From Scytalidium lignicola (Eukaryota > Ascomycota > Leotiomycetes), in contig NCSJ02000029.1 in NCBI GenBank assembly GCA_002812745.2, forward strand, positions 124,001 to 188,000: a stretch of 64,000 nucleotides of DNA. The letters run 5' to 3'. This document shows, in pieces, positions 24,116-34,400 of the stretch. The notes beneath the pieces are model-generated. The model had not been told where the DNA came from and searched no databases. It worked only from the letters and a program-made list of their open reading frames with translations. The position numbers and the translations under genes were made by a program. Each line of letters begins with the position of its first letter. The stretch's first letter is position 1.

Positions 24116-24781
24116 ATGTGGTTACACCAGCAGTACAAGATAATCGAGGGAGGCACCGATGACACTGCAGCCGCTACAACTTCGCCTGTTAAATCCGGGC
24201 GGACTAGTCAAGGCTGTATCTTTGTTTTGGGTATAGTTATAGGCTTTATCGTTTATGGTTTCGGGCTTAAGCTTTTCAAATTCTTGACTTTCACGTCGCA
24301 GACCAAAAGTTTGGATTGTGGTAATACAATAGCTGAAGCGAAGGCGCGTGGGTGCGAATTCGATGTGCTGAGTTACAGCTGGATACCCCAAGAATGCCGA
24401 GATCGAGAGACAGATGACGAGTTCCTCGAATGGCTGTATAGCGACGATCGCCAACTTGGGCCATGGCCTTTCTTCAAAGACCAGGAAATGAAAGAAAGAA
24501 TCCCAGATGCGGATGCTTTATCCCACAGGGTTCGTATGATTTCCTATGCGCCACAGGAGGAACACATCGGGCATTGTATCTTTTTGGCAAGGAGACTGCA
24601 CCGCGCAATGGATAGCAGCTGGACTATGGATACTAGAGGGGGGAATCTTAATCATACAATTCACTGCACAAACATGGTTCTAAAGAGTGCAACAGGCATC
24701 TCAGAAGAATATGCAACTCTAAGGACTCACTTTGGTGTTACGTTTGGAAGCTGCTCATATCACTTGTCCAATACAAATTAG
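24116..24781 (+). CDS. membrane protein with two HxxHC motifs (copy B)
   Basis: This is a 221-residue relative of the protein at 19620, of unknown function. A short polar tail is followed by a transmembrane segment (about residues 33-55), then CGNTIAEAKARGCEFD (68-83), YSWIPQECRDRETDDEF, and two HxxHC motifs: HIGHC (150-154) and HTIHC (180-184). It ends near GVTFGSC. The frame is intronless and uninterrupted. It is much closer to the broken copy at 34401 than to copy A. The shared SYSW(I/V)P...CRDRETD stretch and the EEH(I/L)GHC(I/V)FLARRLH block distinguish this pair. The paired HxxHC layout suggests a UstYa-like membrane oxidase, which is inference. The start at 24116 gives the expected tail length. 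Confidence 0.75.
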   Translation: MWLHQQYKIIEGGTDDTAAATTSPVKSGRTSQGCIFVLGIVIGFIVYGFGLKLFKFLTFTSQTKSLDCGNTIAEAKARGCEFDVLSYSWIPQECRDRETDDEFLEWLYSDDRQLGPWPFFKDQEMKERIPDADALSHRVRMISYAPQEEHIGHCIFLARRLHRAMDSSWTMDTRGGNLNHTIHCTNMVLKSATGISEEYATLRTHFGVTFGSCSYHLSNTN

Positions 24782-25558
24782 ATATTTCATCCAGGTGGTT
24801 TCCTCTAACGCAAATGCCGGTCTGACGAGACACCTGGTTCCGTGAAACACTTTTCCCACGACTCATCCAACCCATTAACACCTCTACTGTATCAATTATT
24901 TATCAATCAATTACGCTCCAATAGCAAAAAAGTAATCCATAGAACCGGAAAGCCTTAGCTTATATAGTAAGATAGCTAATTGACAGAAGGTTCAATTATT
25001 GTACCGCTGATATCATGCATCAGTGTGTGTAGATATGCAGACTGTTGGAAAGGTTATAGCTTATGGCAATGCAAAGTCATATAATTGAATTGAATTGAAC
25101 TACTGAATTAACTACTGTATAGTGGTCAAGTATGACCACTAATATAGAGATTTGTAAGTGTTCCACTTTCAAGGCCCGATGTACCCAAATTAGGCTACTA
25201 CAGACCCGTTTTCGGATTCCGATCTCAACACAGACGCGCTAGGTGTGTAGATTTAGCTTAATCTTAAATTAATTTNAAAAAAGGTTTATGNAAAAGTTTT
25301 AAAACGAATAATCTTTCATTGTTAGTTCACCCGGGAATCGTATGTAAAGGTCCCTCTTTTTAGGAATTGTTACGTGTGTTGATCCATTATTTGATTTGTC
25401 AGAACAATTGCGGTTACGCATACGGGCCGTTGGCCAGTCTTGTTAACAATGATCTTGCTGGTCATTTGGCGGAAGTGCTGGTTCAGTTATATGCTTCAAC
25501 TTATTTAAGCATTCTGTTTTCTCATCAACAAGTTCTCACGTTCTAACTCCAAAGCCAG
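24782..25558. other. intergenic, A+T-rich
   Basis: No exon is visible. A small palindrome, agtggtcaagtatgaccact, lies around 25120-25140. Two N characters near 25276 and 25291 flank A or T runs. Confidence 0.4.
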
Positions 25559-25816
25559 ATGAGCGTTAGTATCATATTCGATTCTTCGTGGGAATGGAGA
25601 AACAGGTTTTTGACAGACGAGACCAGAAATAAACGAGGTAAGTCTATCTAATGATTTTGTTTGTATCTAAGCTGACGTATAATATAAGTTTGGGGTGCAA
25701 ACCACTTTGCTCTAGTTAACAATTTTGAGGCAAATCTTACAAAACTAGAGAGTATACTTATATCATCATTAGGAACACCACAGGACCTTGATCTGAACGA
25801 TTCAGACTTACACTAA
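25559..25816 (+). CDS. small two-exon hypothetical protein
   Basis: Exons 25559-25637 and 25689-25816 join in frame to 68 residues. The 51-nt intron has a gtaagt donor, a gctgac branch-like site 16 bases before the acceptor, and an AG end. The protein begins MSVSIIFDSSWEWRNRFL and ends LGTPQDLDLNDSDLH; it is acidic, with no signal peptide or membrane segment. I recognise no family. The good splice signals and the fact that splicing keeps the frame open for 128 more bases support a real gene or a remnant of one. The 3' end overlaps by a few bases the antisense transporter fragment. It could also be a truncated piece of a larger gene. Confidence 0.4.
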
Positions 25817-26105
25817 AGCACGATGTCTAAAAATCCTGAAGATTTCTCTGTACGAAGTAATTTCTCTGGCTTTCTCGAATTCAATTTGGGCATGCATGAG
25901 AGCGAACTCCTGATGCGCTTCATGTGTCTGGAGACCACGCCGGATTTTGACGTATTCGTTGCGAGCTTCGTCGATTTTGCCTTGTCGAATCAATTGACGG
26001 GGAGAGTTTGGCATAAATGTGGCCAGGCCGAGGAACAGGATAATTCCCCAAGGTATTTGGATCGCGAGAGGGCCGCGCTATGGAGGCACACTTGTTTTAG
26101 CGTAT
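25808..26105 (-). pseudogene. MFS sugar-transporter fragment
   Basis: The minus strand reads RGPLAIQIPWGIILFLGLAT, then FMPNSPRQLIRQGKIDEARN, then EFALMHAQIEFEKAREITSY and REIFRIFRHRALV. This is the region after the sixth membrane helix of fungal sugar/H+ symporters (PESPRWL-type motif, loop with the EIEFE stretch). An in-frame TAG sits just before RGPLAIQ where the family has Trp, consistent with TGG to TAG. A gtaagt donor follows RALV, but no downstream exon is recognisable. Everything before helix 6 is missing. It is a truncated remnant. Confidence 0.7.
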
Positions 26106-26309
26106 TCATATTTTTTCTTATAAAAAATGACATCGTGGTTGCAGCAGCTTGCGGACCCTTGCCTCCGTCACCGCCTGCCCCTTCACCGCCCGTCACGAGC
26201 TGCCCGTTACAACATCAACTACTGGCCAGAACCCCTGGTTGTCACAACTTATCTGCCACCTACTTTGATCATCACCACATGGTTGTTTCAGAACGCTCTT
26301 AGATTATGA

Positions 26310-26785
26310 GCGTGTGTGTCGTATGCTTCGCAGGAAAACCGAGCGCCTATTTCTATTGTGCCTTGTACAAAATTTAGAACTAACCCATATTAAGTAGCAA
26401 TGCCAGGATAGATCAGATTAGGAAGCATGGTACGAGTTGGCATATAGTTATTAACATGGCAGAATGCTAAGAATGGTTTTACCTAGCAAAGATTAATATC
26501 AATGCTCCCTCCATTTATAAGTACACGCATATATGGTAAATCCCAGAGACGTTTAAACTGCAAAGTTAGGGTGCATGTGAATTTTTAGCTGTATTCTGCC
26601 CAAAAGCCTGGAGCGTGGAATTTACCATCTCTCTTAAGATAAACACTGCCAGGGGGTGAAGCTTTCGGTATCAAAACCTAGTTCGGATACAGAGTGCGAA
26701 TACAAAATAGGTGCGAGACTACTCATGCAAATTGTCACAATTGTCCTCATCTAACTATTATACATCTTTGATAGCCCCCCTTACC
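26310..26785. other. intergenic, no gene seen
   Basis: No exon on either strand. This is probably the promoter of the P-loop sulfotransferase-like gene that starts at 26786. Confidence 0.4.
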
Positions 26786-27816
26786 ATGTCTTTAATCTAT
26801 TCCGATAATTTAGCTGTCCAGCCGTGGACCGATGTCTTTACAGGTGACACATGTATTAATCGGCGGAAGTGTCATCGGACGGTTCCCATAAAGGTGCTTG
26901 CTTTAGGTGTTGGACGTACAGGAACAGCGTGTATGATAAAGTCTTTTTTTTATCAAAATGTGGATTCTGGAACACAAGTTAATTAAAAAATTCCATAGCT
27001 CTCCGTCAGGCGCTCCAGAGATTAGGATATGGCAAGACCTATCACATGATGTGTGCTAGTGTTGAGAATCCTCCTGACTGCTTGATGTGGCTTGATGCTC
27101 TGGCTGCCAAATATGATGGCGTGTGTGATTTTGGTCGTAAGGAATGGGATCAACTTCTTGGTGATTGCCAGGTACGACCTGTCAACCTATCACTTGAACG
27201 CATATTAATCCGTATTTTTAGGCAGTGTGTGACTGGCCAGCTTGTGCATTTGCTAAAGAACTGATCGAAGCTTATCCCAATGCCAAAGTCATTCTTACCA
27301 CTCGGGATGTGGACTCGTGGCATGCGTATGCTTTCACCTATTACCTTTCATTACAAGCTATAATGCTAATAAAGGATCAGGTCGGTGATGAAGACCGTCT
27401 ACTGGCGTGCAACTGACCCGGAACATGAGTTCGTTTCGCAATTTAGTTGGGCTGCTAGCATGTATTATCCAATGCTGAACAAGTTCTTCGAAACTTTTTT
27501 CCGAGGAGACTTCCCTAACAAGGGTAAACAAGTCTACCTTGACCATGTCGCCGAGGTACGCAGCTTAGTCCCAACAGAGAGGCTTCTTGAGTACAATATC
27601 AAAGAGGGCTGGGGCCCATTGTGTGAATTTCTGGGTGAAGAAATCCCAGACACTCCATTTCCGACTGGTAACGAAGTGGCCAATTTCATCAAGCGGTGCC
27701 GTACCCGTAACCGCCGCCAGATGATGAATAGTGCTTTGCAGGCAGTAATTATGAGCAGTGCTTTCTTAGCTGCTAGTGCTTTCGCGTTGTACGCCTGGGA
27801 TAGACTTCGTCACTGA
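26786..27816 (+). CDS. P-loop sulfotransferase-like protein (Sulfotransfer_4 type)
   Basis: Four exons (26786-26930, 26999-27171, 27222-27325, 27381-27816) join to 285 residues. The N-terminal P-loop reads KVLALGVGRTGTASLRQALQ, the PAPS-binding pattern of this family. LGYGKTYHMM and ENPPDCLMWLDAL follow, then CDWPACAFAKELIEAYPNAK and VILTTRDVDSWHASV. The C-terminal block includes LLEYNIKEGWGPLCEFLGEE and IPDTPFPTGNE. A final hydrophobic segment (VIMSSAFLAASAFALYAW) probably anchors the protein in a membrane. Introns are 50-68 nt. Fungal members are mostly uncharacterised, and sulfate transfer to a small molecule is a family-level expectation only. The gene lies about 3.7 kb from an ASST-type gene. 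Confidence 0.85.
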
Positions 27817-28855
27817 ACAATACAAACTGCGCAAGTGATGGACATGTCAACCACGAATGAAAGGCATTTTCCATTGGCTGTGCTTCGAAATAATATCATC
27901 CAAGTTAATAAATTCCAATCTGAAGCATCATGGGCTCGACTATGGTTCTAATTTGGACAGCCAAATGCGATACCGCCCGCTCTTGTCGGCAGTTAGGAAA
28001 GGTATTTGCTGGTTTAAGGGCACCATTCACTGATTTGGAGTTGCTTATTAAATATATTTTCAGGCCATTATTCATATACGTATATACATGTAGGTACTGT
28101 TAATTAGAGTAGAGTTGATAATTCGTAAGAATTCAAAACAGGCATGCATATAGGTCTGGGTTTATACTAACGGTGACAGTTCTACTTCTTTTGCACACGA
28201 CAGCGTCCTATCTACAATGGATTGTATATTGGAGCTTGTTAAGCATATCTAATTACAGTTCGTTGCTAATCGTCAGAAATCAAAATGTTGACCTATGATG
28301 TCCACCTAAGTTCTTGAGCACCCATAAATATATCAGAGGGTTGCGGTGGGTTAGAATAGTTCTAACTTCGCACGCTTGTAACGGTGCTACACAAATATAT
28401 TACACGTGCTTTGTAGCCGCGTACGTCTTCAAACAACACAGTAGATAATACAGTATATTGAGATACATGTTGTATGCATTTAGGTTCCAAATATTAGATG
28501 ACATCGCTCCACATATCAGCCTGCCCTTAATAGATGATTCTCTGGACAACGAGTCTATCTCTCCCTTTGACTATCTATAAGAGCAGATATCTTCCACATC
28601 TGTCTCACCGGTAATACTTAAGCCACTAAATTGAGGGGTGCTGTCTCAACAGTAAATGATAAAACGTAACGATTATCGTAATAAAGAGTATCCTCCACTT
28701 CTATGACGCGCTTTCCATAGAATGCCGCGCAGATCTTATGAGGCAGCCCGATAGGGAAGGACTAGATTGTCTAAATATCCTCAGATCAGACGTATTGTAT
28801 CTCGTGCTCATCGCTTAAAGCGATTTTGACCCAAAAGCATGGCCAAGTTCAACCG
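27817..28855. other. intergenic, no gene seen
   Basis: Tail-to-tail interval between the sulfotransferase-like gene and the second regulator. I see no exon, RNA gene or clear repeat. Confidence 0.45.
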
Positions 28856-30807
28856 TCAGGCGAGAAAAATGTGCTCATCTAGATAGGCCATGACGCCTTT
28901 CCACTCCCACAACCCCTGCTCGTGATCTCTCAGTCTCCAGCATTCCTTGATGATGCGCAATGTAGACGACAAATTGCCCAATTGTTTGGACGGCGTACCT
29001 GCAGCAACCATAAGATCCTCAACTATGGCGCGGTCGCCATTTTCCGCTAGGCAACCTGTTACACATAACGGCCAAGCTAGATTCCTGGTTAATTGAGGAT
29101 CTCTCAGGCCTTTCAATGCGGCGAGAGTTTTGGATACGCTCGATTTAATTTCTGGCAAATTGGGGTTTGGACCAGAAACAACAACATGAAGATATGTCAA
29201 CGTAGCTAAGCTAAAAATTGCTGTGACGTCGTTCACATCATGCATGTTTATCTCTGAGGTCAACGGTAGAGATCCACATTGTATCAGTTTAGCATGTTCG
29301 TTTTGTTTCTCTTCTATTTGCTTCTCAATGGCCATAGCACGCTGGGTCAATTCCCTTATACTGAGAATACTAAGTCGCTGAGAGTTGTTCTTCCAGGACA
29401 GGAGGGCTGTCACCTCTGCAATTTGTAGCCAAACCCAGTTCCTGCATCCCGTCGCCCACACCATATCTATCGTGTTAGATTCTAAGAGGTTTTTGCATAA
29501 CGGGAAAAGAGATGGCGTTAAATTCCCTGAAGCACAAGCAATGATTTCAAACCATAAAAGTACGACAAAGGAGAACTTTAAAAGCTTTTCTTTAGCAAGA
29601 CAACAAGTTGAGTTGTCACACTGTGTGTAAGTCAACATGTGGCTTAATTCTCCAACAGGCGACATGTCAAGCCATATTGGAATGAGACGGTTTAAGAGAG
29701 ATAATGCGGCTTGTAGATGTATCTTCCAATTTCCTGTGCCACCCCGGAAAAGCTAATTAGATGGTTAGCGCCGAACAAGTCTTCTTCATAGAAAGTCACT
29801 GGGCGATACCTCAAGGAATAACAGTTGAATAATGCACATTATGGTAGTTATCTCATTCTTAGACGGAATCAAGTCTGCTACATGACTTTGTAGACGCTTG
29901 TTCAATTCCGTGAGAGCTCTAAAAGAGTAACTGTCACTCTCCCGCAATTTTACTCCAATTTCACTCTCCTCTTTCGAATGCAATATTGCGTCTGCATATG
30001 AGCTGAGAGCTAGGCAAGCATTATAAAAAGGCTTTATTTTGCGTAATAAGCCGTATAACCAGCCCCGTCGATCAGGAGCAGAGATATTTGAATAGAAGCG
30101 AAACTGGATGTAGAAGATGGAGTCAATATAATACATCGCTAGTTCTAATTCCTGCGCTTTGGTGTTCTGTGAATTATTCTTTTCAATGTCATTATGCAAT
30201 TGCTGGCATTTCACGGGTAACGTATCCCCATCCGAGGCTGAGTCACTGTCTAAATCGTAAGAAAATGGATCAGGTGAAGGTATTAAAGTCCCGGGATTAT
30301 TCGACAATATAGCCGGACAATCGTCTTCTAATTTATCACTGTAGCTACTGTTATGCCCACATTCAACACTGCTACTTGTCGATATGTCTTCTGCAGCGTA
30401 GCTGGCAAATATATTTGCCGAAGGCATGCAATCAACACTACTCTGTTCAAAACCCGTCTTATCATAGTCATCCGAAGGCATCAAGTGATATATGCCACTG
30501 TTAGTGATGTTCGCTGCGAGGGGGCTGTTTTGCGCGAAATTTGTTGCCTCAATGGTTTGTCTGTGACTTCCGGGTCCAGACCCGTGGAGTCGGAGCTGGT
30601 TCCTGCGCCGCAGACATTCTTTGACGCGCGACTTAACCATAGCAAGGTGGTGTTTCTCCTTCGAGTGACCGTCTTTCCAGTAAGGAATGCCTCCATAACC
30701 ATCACAAGACAGGTCTAATGAATTGCAAGTCAGACACGACGGCCGTGTTTCGTCGCACTTTTTCCTGCGCAACCGGCATGTCCAGCAACCTGAGACACTG
30801 CGGATAC
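28856..30807 (-). CDS. Zn2Cys6 transcription factor (second), 5' exon unresolved
   Basis: Two exons are certain: 30807-29810 and 29752-28856, with a 57-nt intron and in-frame join LLFLE|LFRGGTGNWK. From the finger to the stop there are about 630 residues. The zinc cluster is CWTCRLRRKKC followed by DETRPSCLTCNSLDLSC (Cx2Cx6Cx6Cx2Cx6C), preceded by GIRSVSG. The C-terminal two thirds (HLQAALSLLNRLIP, LSWKNNSQRLSILS, WRLRDHEQGLWEWKGVM near the end) fits the Fungal_trans_2 type of regulator. An acceptor (ttcaag) precedes the finger, with a ctaatg branch-like site, so a short first exon with the start codon lies upstream. I could not place it, and an N at about 30876 is in that area. It is the only regulator inside the island and a candidate controller of it. 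Confidence 0.85.
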
Positions 30808-30811
30808 CTTG

Positions 30812-31277
30812 AATACATTAGTACCAGCCAATCAAAGATACCAGATACCAATATTAATGTTCAACTTCACAGTTTNAAAAAAGGATTTCCCATAATACGT
30901 ACTCATGGCTCTCACATTCACAAGCACTCTGCGTCATAAACACATTACAAGTGGTTAAGGCGTCCAAATTCTAATTGCATCTAAATATTAGGTACGAGCT
31001 AGCACTTATTACATGTCTGATTTACAAAATAGTTAGATGCCTCCGTACAAGGATATCCGTTCCGCCTTGTTTGAAGTAGACTTTCCGGTACAGAAGTACT
31101 ACCGTATGACGGAACTCTTTCAAGTAATAGCGTTGCAGTAACCTTCTCTAAGTAGCTAGTTAGGGTAAGGATCTAAGGCAGCTACAGGAAGGATCGTCAG
31201 AAGCTTTAGCAGAGTAAGCTGACTAGGATCTTGAACGCCTGAATCTTTGAATTATGGCATGGTAGCTGACGGCTATA
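30812..31277. other. upstream region of the second regulator
   Basis: It probably holds the promoter and first exon of the minus-strand regulator. No other exon is seen. Confidence 0.4.
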
Positions 31278-31416
31278 CCCAGGGTTGAGAAAGATTAATT
31301 TAATTTTTAGTTTTAATTAATTAATTTTTAATTAATTTTAGTATGAGGTCAAACTAATTAAATTAATTTTAATTTAGGCTCATACTAAATTAATTAATTA
31401 AATTCCCAACCCTGGC
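31278..31416. mobile_element. 139-bp MITE-like hairpin element
   Basis: The ends are inverted copies (CCCAGGGTTG at left, CAACCCTGGC at right), flanked on both sides by TA and more widely by ggctata. A second nested inverted repeat (TTTAGTATGAG and CTCATACTAAA) lies inside, and the middle is rich in ATTAATT. The element is too short to code. TA flanks point to mobilisation by a Tc1/mariner-type transposase, but its ends do not match those of the intact element at 31924. Confidence 0.65.
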
Positions 31417-31923
31417 TATACCATATACAAGGTTATTTGCCGAGATGGTGAGATTCAAATATGGCTAGCTTATTAGACCATAAATTTGAGATTCCTGCGG
31501 GCTAAATGAGACCTCGGACCTAGTTCCATCAGAGAACTAAACGTGATCCCCTAGAACAAAAGGCTAAGGACTAATCTAATCCATCTAGATTTCCATAGTG
31601 AGTGCAGAGGCAGGGTGCAGCGACTGCCTACTTTGTCTAGCTTCCTCCGCCCGCATATGGCTGTAAGGGGAAGCTGGCTATACGAGGCTGAAACTATTGT
31701 GGCCGGACGTTAAAAGGAACAGGTTTTGAATTTCCATGGGAGTTGCACTAGCGTCAAGCGTCTTCGTGCTTAGAAAGAGCCGAGACCGCCACGGAAAGCT
31801 TGTGCCGGTTATCGGACGAGGTTCGGACTACGGAGTAACAAACCCTGTGAACGTAACAATATATATGCATATAATAGGATCCACTATTGGATGGATAAAC
31901 TTGTTGTGAATGTCCCGTAATTA
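31417..31923. other. intergenic, no gene seen
   Basis: No exon. Ends at the TA dinucleotide that flanks the Tc1/mariner element. Confidence 0.4.
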
Positions 31924-33259
31924 CTTGGTGGTAAGGATAAATAATTGTTAACCCTGTTGCTCTAGTGCATTCTAGCACATTCGCCACAACGCCTCCGGAC
32001 CAACCATAAATTGGGTCATCAATGCTGCCTTTAGACAGCTCCCATACAATTTTCCTAGCAATTATCTCTATTCAACATGAACTACGATGATCCTTATTTG
32101 TCCTTATCTGAGAGTTCTGATGACGAAATTTATGAGATCCCAACTCCCAAATCTAAGCGTCCTGATTGCACACGTGATCAAAGACTCAAAATCCAGACTT
32201 TATATCTTCAAGCAGGATGGTCAAAAGACGATATTATGCTTCAATTAAACGTTACACGACGTCAAATACAATATGCTCTAGCTCATAGACTTACTCCACA
32301 AAAACCCAAATCTGGTCGTCAACCATTACTTAATCCTGCTCAAAGAAATCTATTGATTGAATGGGTTTGCTCTTCAGCAACTAATCGACGGGTAGAATGG
32401 TACCAAATACCTGCAATTTTAGGCTGGAATTGCAAAGTATATGCTATTGCTACAGCTTTTAAATTAGAAGGGTTTTCAAGACGATCAGCACTCAAAAAGC
32501 CAAAACTCAGTCCGGACAATGTGTTCAAACGTTTACAATGGGCCCTAGAACATCTTAATTGGACAGAGGATCAATGGTTCTCAATATTATGGACAGATGA
32601 AATTTGGGTTCGTCCTGGAAAGCACAGAAAAGTCAAGGTAACTCGACGTAAAGGAGAAGCCTTGCATAAAGACTGTGTAGAACCTAAAGTTCAGCGTGAA
32701 ATTGGATGGATGTTTTGGGGCTGTATTTCAGGGAAATATGGTAAAGGACCAGGCATGTTCTGGGAGAAAGCTTGGGGTTCTATTAACCAGTGGAGTTATC
32801 AAGAGCATACTGTTCCTTTGATTGATTCATATATTCAACATAAAGGATTAATTCTGATGCTGGATAACGCTGGTAGTCATGCAGCTAAATCAACTTTGGA
32901 GGAATTCAAACGTCGAAATATTACAATTATTGAGTGGCCAGCTAACTCTCCAGACTTGAATCCAATTGAAACAGTATGGAATTGGATGAAGGATTATATT
33001 CAAAAAAAGTGGGGAATAATACACAGATCATATTCAAGGCTTAGAGAACAGGTTACAGAAGCATGGAATTCAATTGCAGAATCAGACATTTTAGATTTGA
33101 TTAAAAGCATGCCTAAAAGTTGTCAGGCTGTTATTGAAGCTTCTGGATACCATACAAAATACTAGAAATAGAGCAGCAATCAATCAATCCATTTTAGTAC
33201 TAGTTGTGTCAGAATATGCGGGTCGACAGGGTTAACAATTATTTATCCAAACACCACAG
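31924..33259 (+). mobile_element. complete Tc1/mariner element
   Basis: The element is 1336 bp, flanked by TA (31922-31923 and 33260-33261). Its terminal inverted repeats contain a perfect 23-base core (ggataaataattgttaaccctgt, left about 31935-31957), with outer parts CTTGGTGGTAA and CTGTGGTGTTT only partly alike. It carries one uninterrupted transposase gene. Base composition is normal and there is no sign of RIP, unlike the other transposons in the window, so the insertion is probably recent. Confidence 0.85.
32077..33165 (+). CDS. Tc1/mariner transposase
   Basis: A single open frame of 362 residues. An N-terminal helix-turn-helix region (RDQRLKIQTLYLQAGWSKDD, then IMLQLNVTRRQIQYAL) binds the terminal repeats. 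The catalytic DDE domain contains WTDEIWV, LMLDNAGSH and NSPDLNPIETVWNWMKDYIQ, which supply the three acidic residues in DD34E spacing. WGCISG and the EWPANSPD block are also typical. No stop, frameshift or N is present, so the protein may be active. It lies wholly inside the terminal repeats at 31924-33259. Confidence 0.93.
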   Translation: MNYDDPYLSLSESSDDEIYEIPTPKSKRPDCTRDQRLKIQTLYLQAGWSKDDIMLQLNVTRRQIQYALAHRLTPQKPKSGRQPLLNPAQRNLLIEWVCSSATNRRVEWYQIPAILGWNCKVYAIATAFKLEGFSRRSALKKPKLSPDNVFKRLQWALEHLNWTEDQWFSILWTDEIWVRPGKHRKVKVTRRKGEALHKDCVEPKVQREIGWMFWGCISGKYGKGPGMFWEKAWGSINQWSYQEHTVPLIDSYIQHKGLILMLDNAGSHAAKSTLEEFKRRNITIIEWPANSPDLNPIETVWNWMKDYIQKKWGIIHRSYSRLREQVTEAWNSIAESDILDLIKSMPKSCQAVIEASGYHTKY

Positions 33260-33306
33260 TATACGAGCTAGCTGACCGAGAACTCGGGGCATTGCCACTT
33301 ATATAA

Positions 33307-33551
33307 CCCCTTGGCCGGTGAGAACTGCTCACTCTTGGCGAAGATGCACCCGCAGTTACACAGTATGCAAGCTATAACGAGGTTTTGTGGTATTTGATTG
33401 GAGAATTTGTCGTTAATTTCATTAGCGAAACTTAAAATAGTCCCAAGTGATTTTACATAACTTGGCTGGACCACTGAGTTAATAGTGTAGATAAGGTGGG
33501 TTTGATTTATGCATTTTTGTCAAGAGTGAGCAGTTGTCACCGGCCAAGGGG
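33307..33551. mobile_element. 245-bp element with 31-bp inverted ends
   Basis: CCCCTTGGCCGGTGAGAACT at 33307 continues through GCTCACTCTTG to 33337. Its inverted copy occupies 33521-33551, with one mismatch in 31 bases. The interior has no coding potential. No clear target duplication is visible. The ends match neither the Tc1/mariner element 47 bases away nor the 139-bp MITE. A non-autonomous DNA transposon is the simplest reading. Confidence 0.65.
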
Positions 33552-34400
33552 ATCCCATGAATAAAAGGTTGTATACAGCCCGGAATCCAATGTAACCACA
33601 TCAGCAATTGAACCTATATCCGGAATAGCCATTCAGCCATCAATCCCACCTAGTCTTCAAGTAGATAATTAATTCGCCGCGCAATTAATAACCGTATGCG
33701 GCACTATTCCTCCGGTAAGACGCATCGCCCCTATGACGTATCATATGTACTTGAGACACTATAGCTGCCAAAAGTGGTGAAAAGCCAATGTGACTGATAC
33801 AGCCTGCAGCTATGGGGCCTCATGCTTAGGAGCTACTCACACCCGTCACATTTCTTGCCCCGTCTTACGGTAACGGCGGAGAGTAAAGAATATGGCCTAG
33901 ATAAGGTCAATTGGGGATATTAAGGGTGCTGATCATGTACTAGCGCTTACATGGTCCGATACTAATCAAAGCCATCCCATTTTTTGGCTTAAAGCTAAGA
34001 CAATGCACAAACAGCTGGTTATTTATTAATGATTCATCATCTTGTCTACCGCTTTGTTTCGACAGGCTTACTATTCCAGGAAGGATTTCGGGATGTGCTA
34101 TGGTGGTATCCAAACTCAACTCCTTTAGTGTTACCGTTGAAGCTAACCCGAATTGTGATTTAACCCTAAAGATATGTTCTGGCCTATAGGCTAACCAGGC
34201 CTGTTAGTTCATGGGTCAGAACAGATACAAAGTACGGTAATAATAAGAAAGGCCTAGATTCTATCAGAAGAAATAAGTAGTGGAAAGCTAGAAATAACAC
34301 AACTGGATAAGCAACGGTGAATGAGTGTTAAAGATATGGGAAAAGGGAATACATTATACATCCGAATTAGGTGCTAGAGAGCGTAAGATGTATCTAGTTT
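33552..34400. other. intergenic, no gene seen
   Basis: No exon or repeat that I can support. Confidence 0.4.

Noticed and set aside
33268..33474. 68-codon minus-strand frame
   Set aside because: It runs across the end of the 245-bp inverted-repeat element and is an accidental frame.
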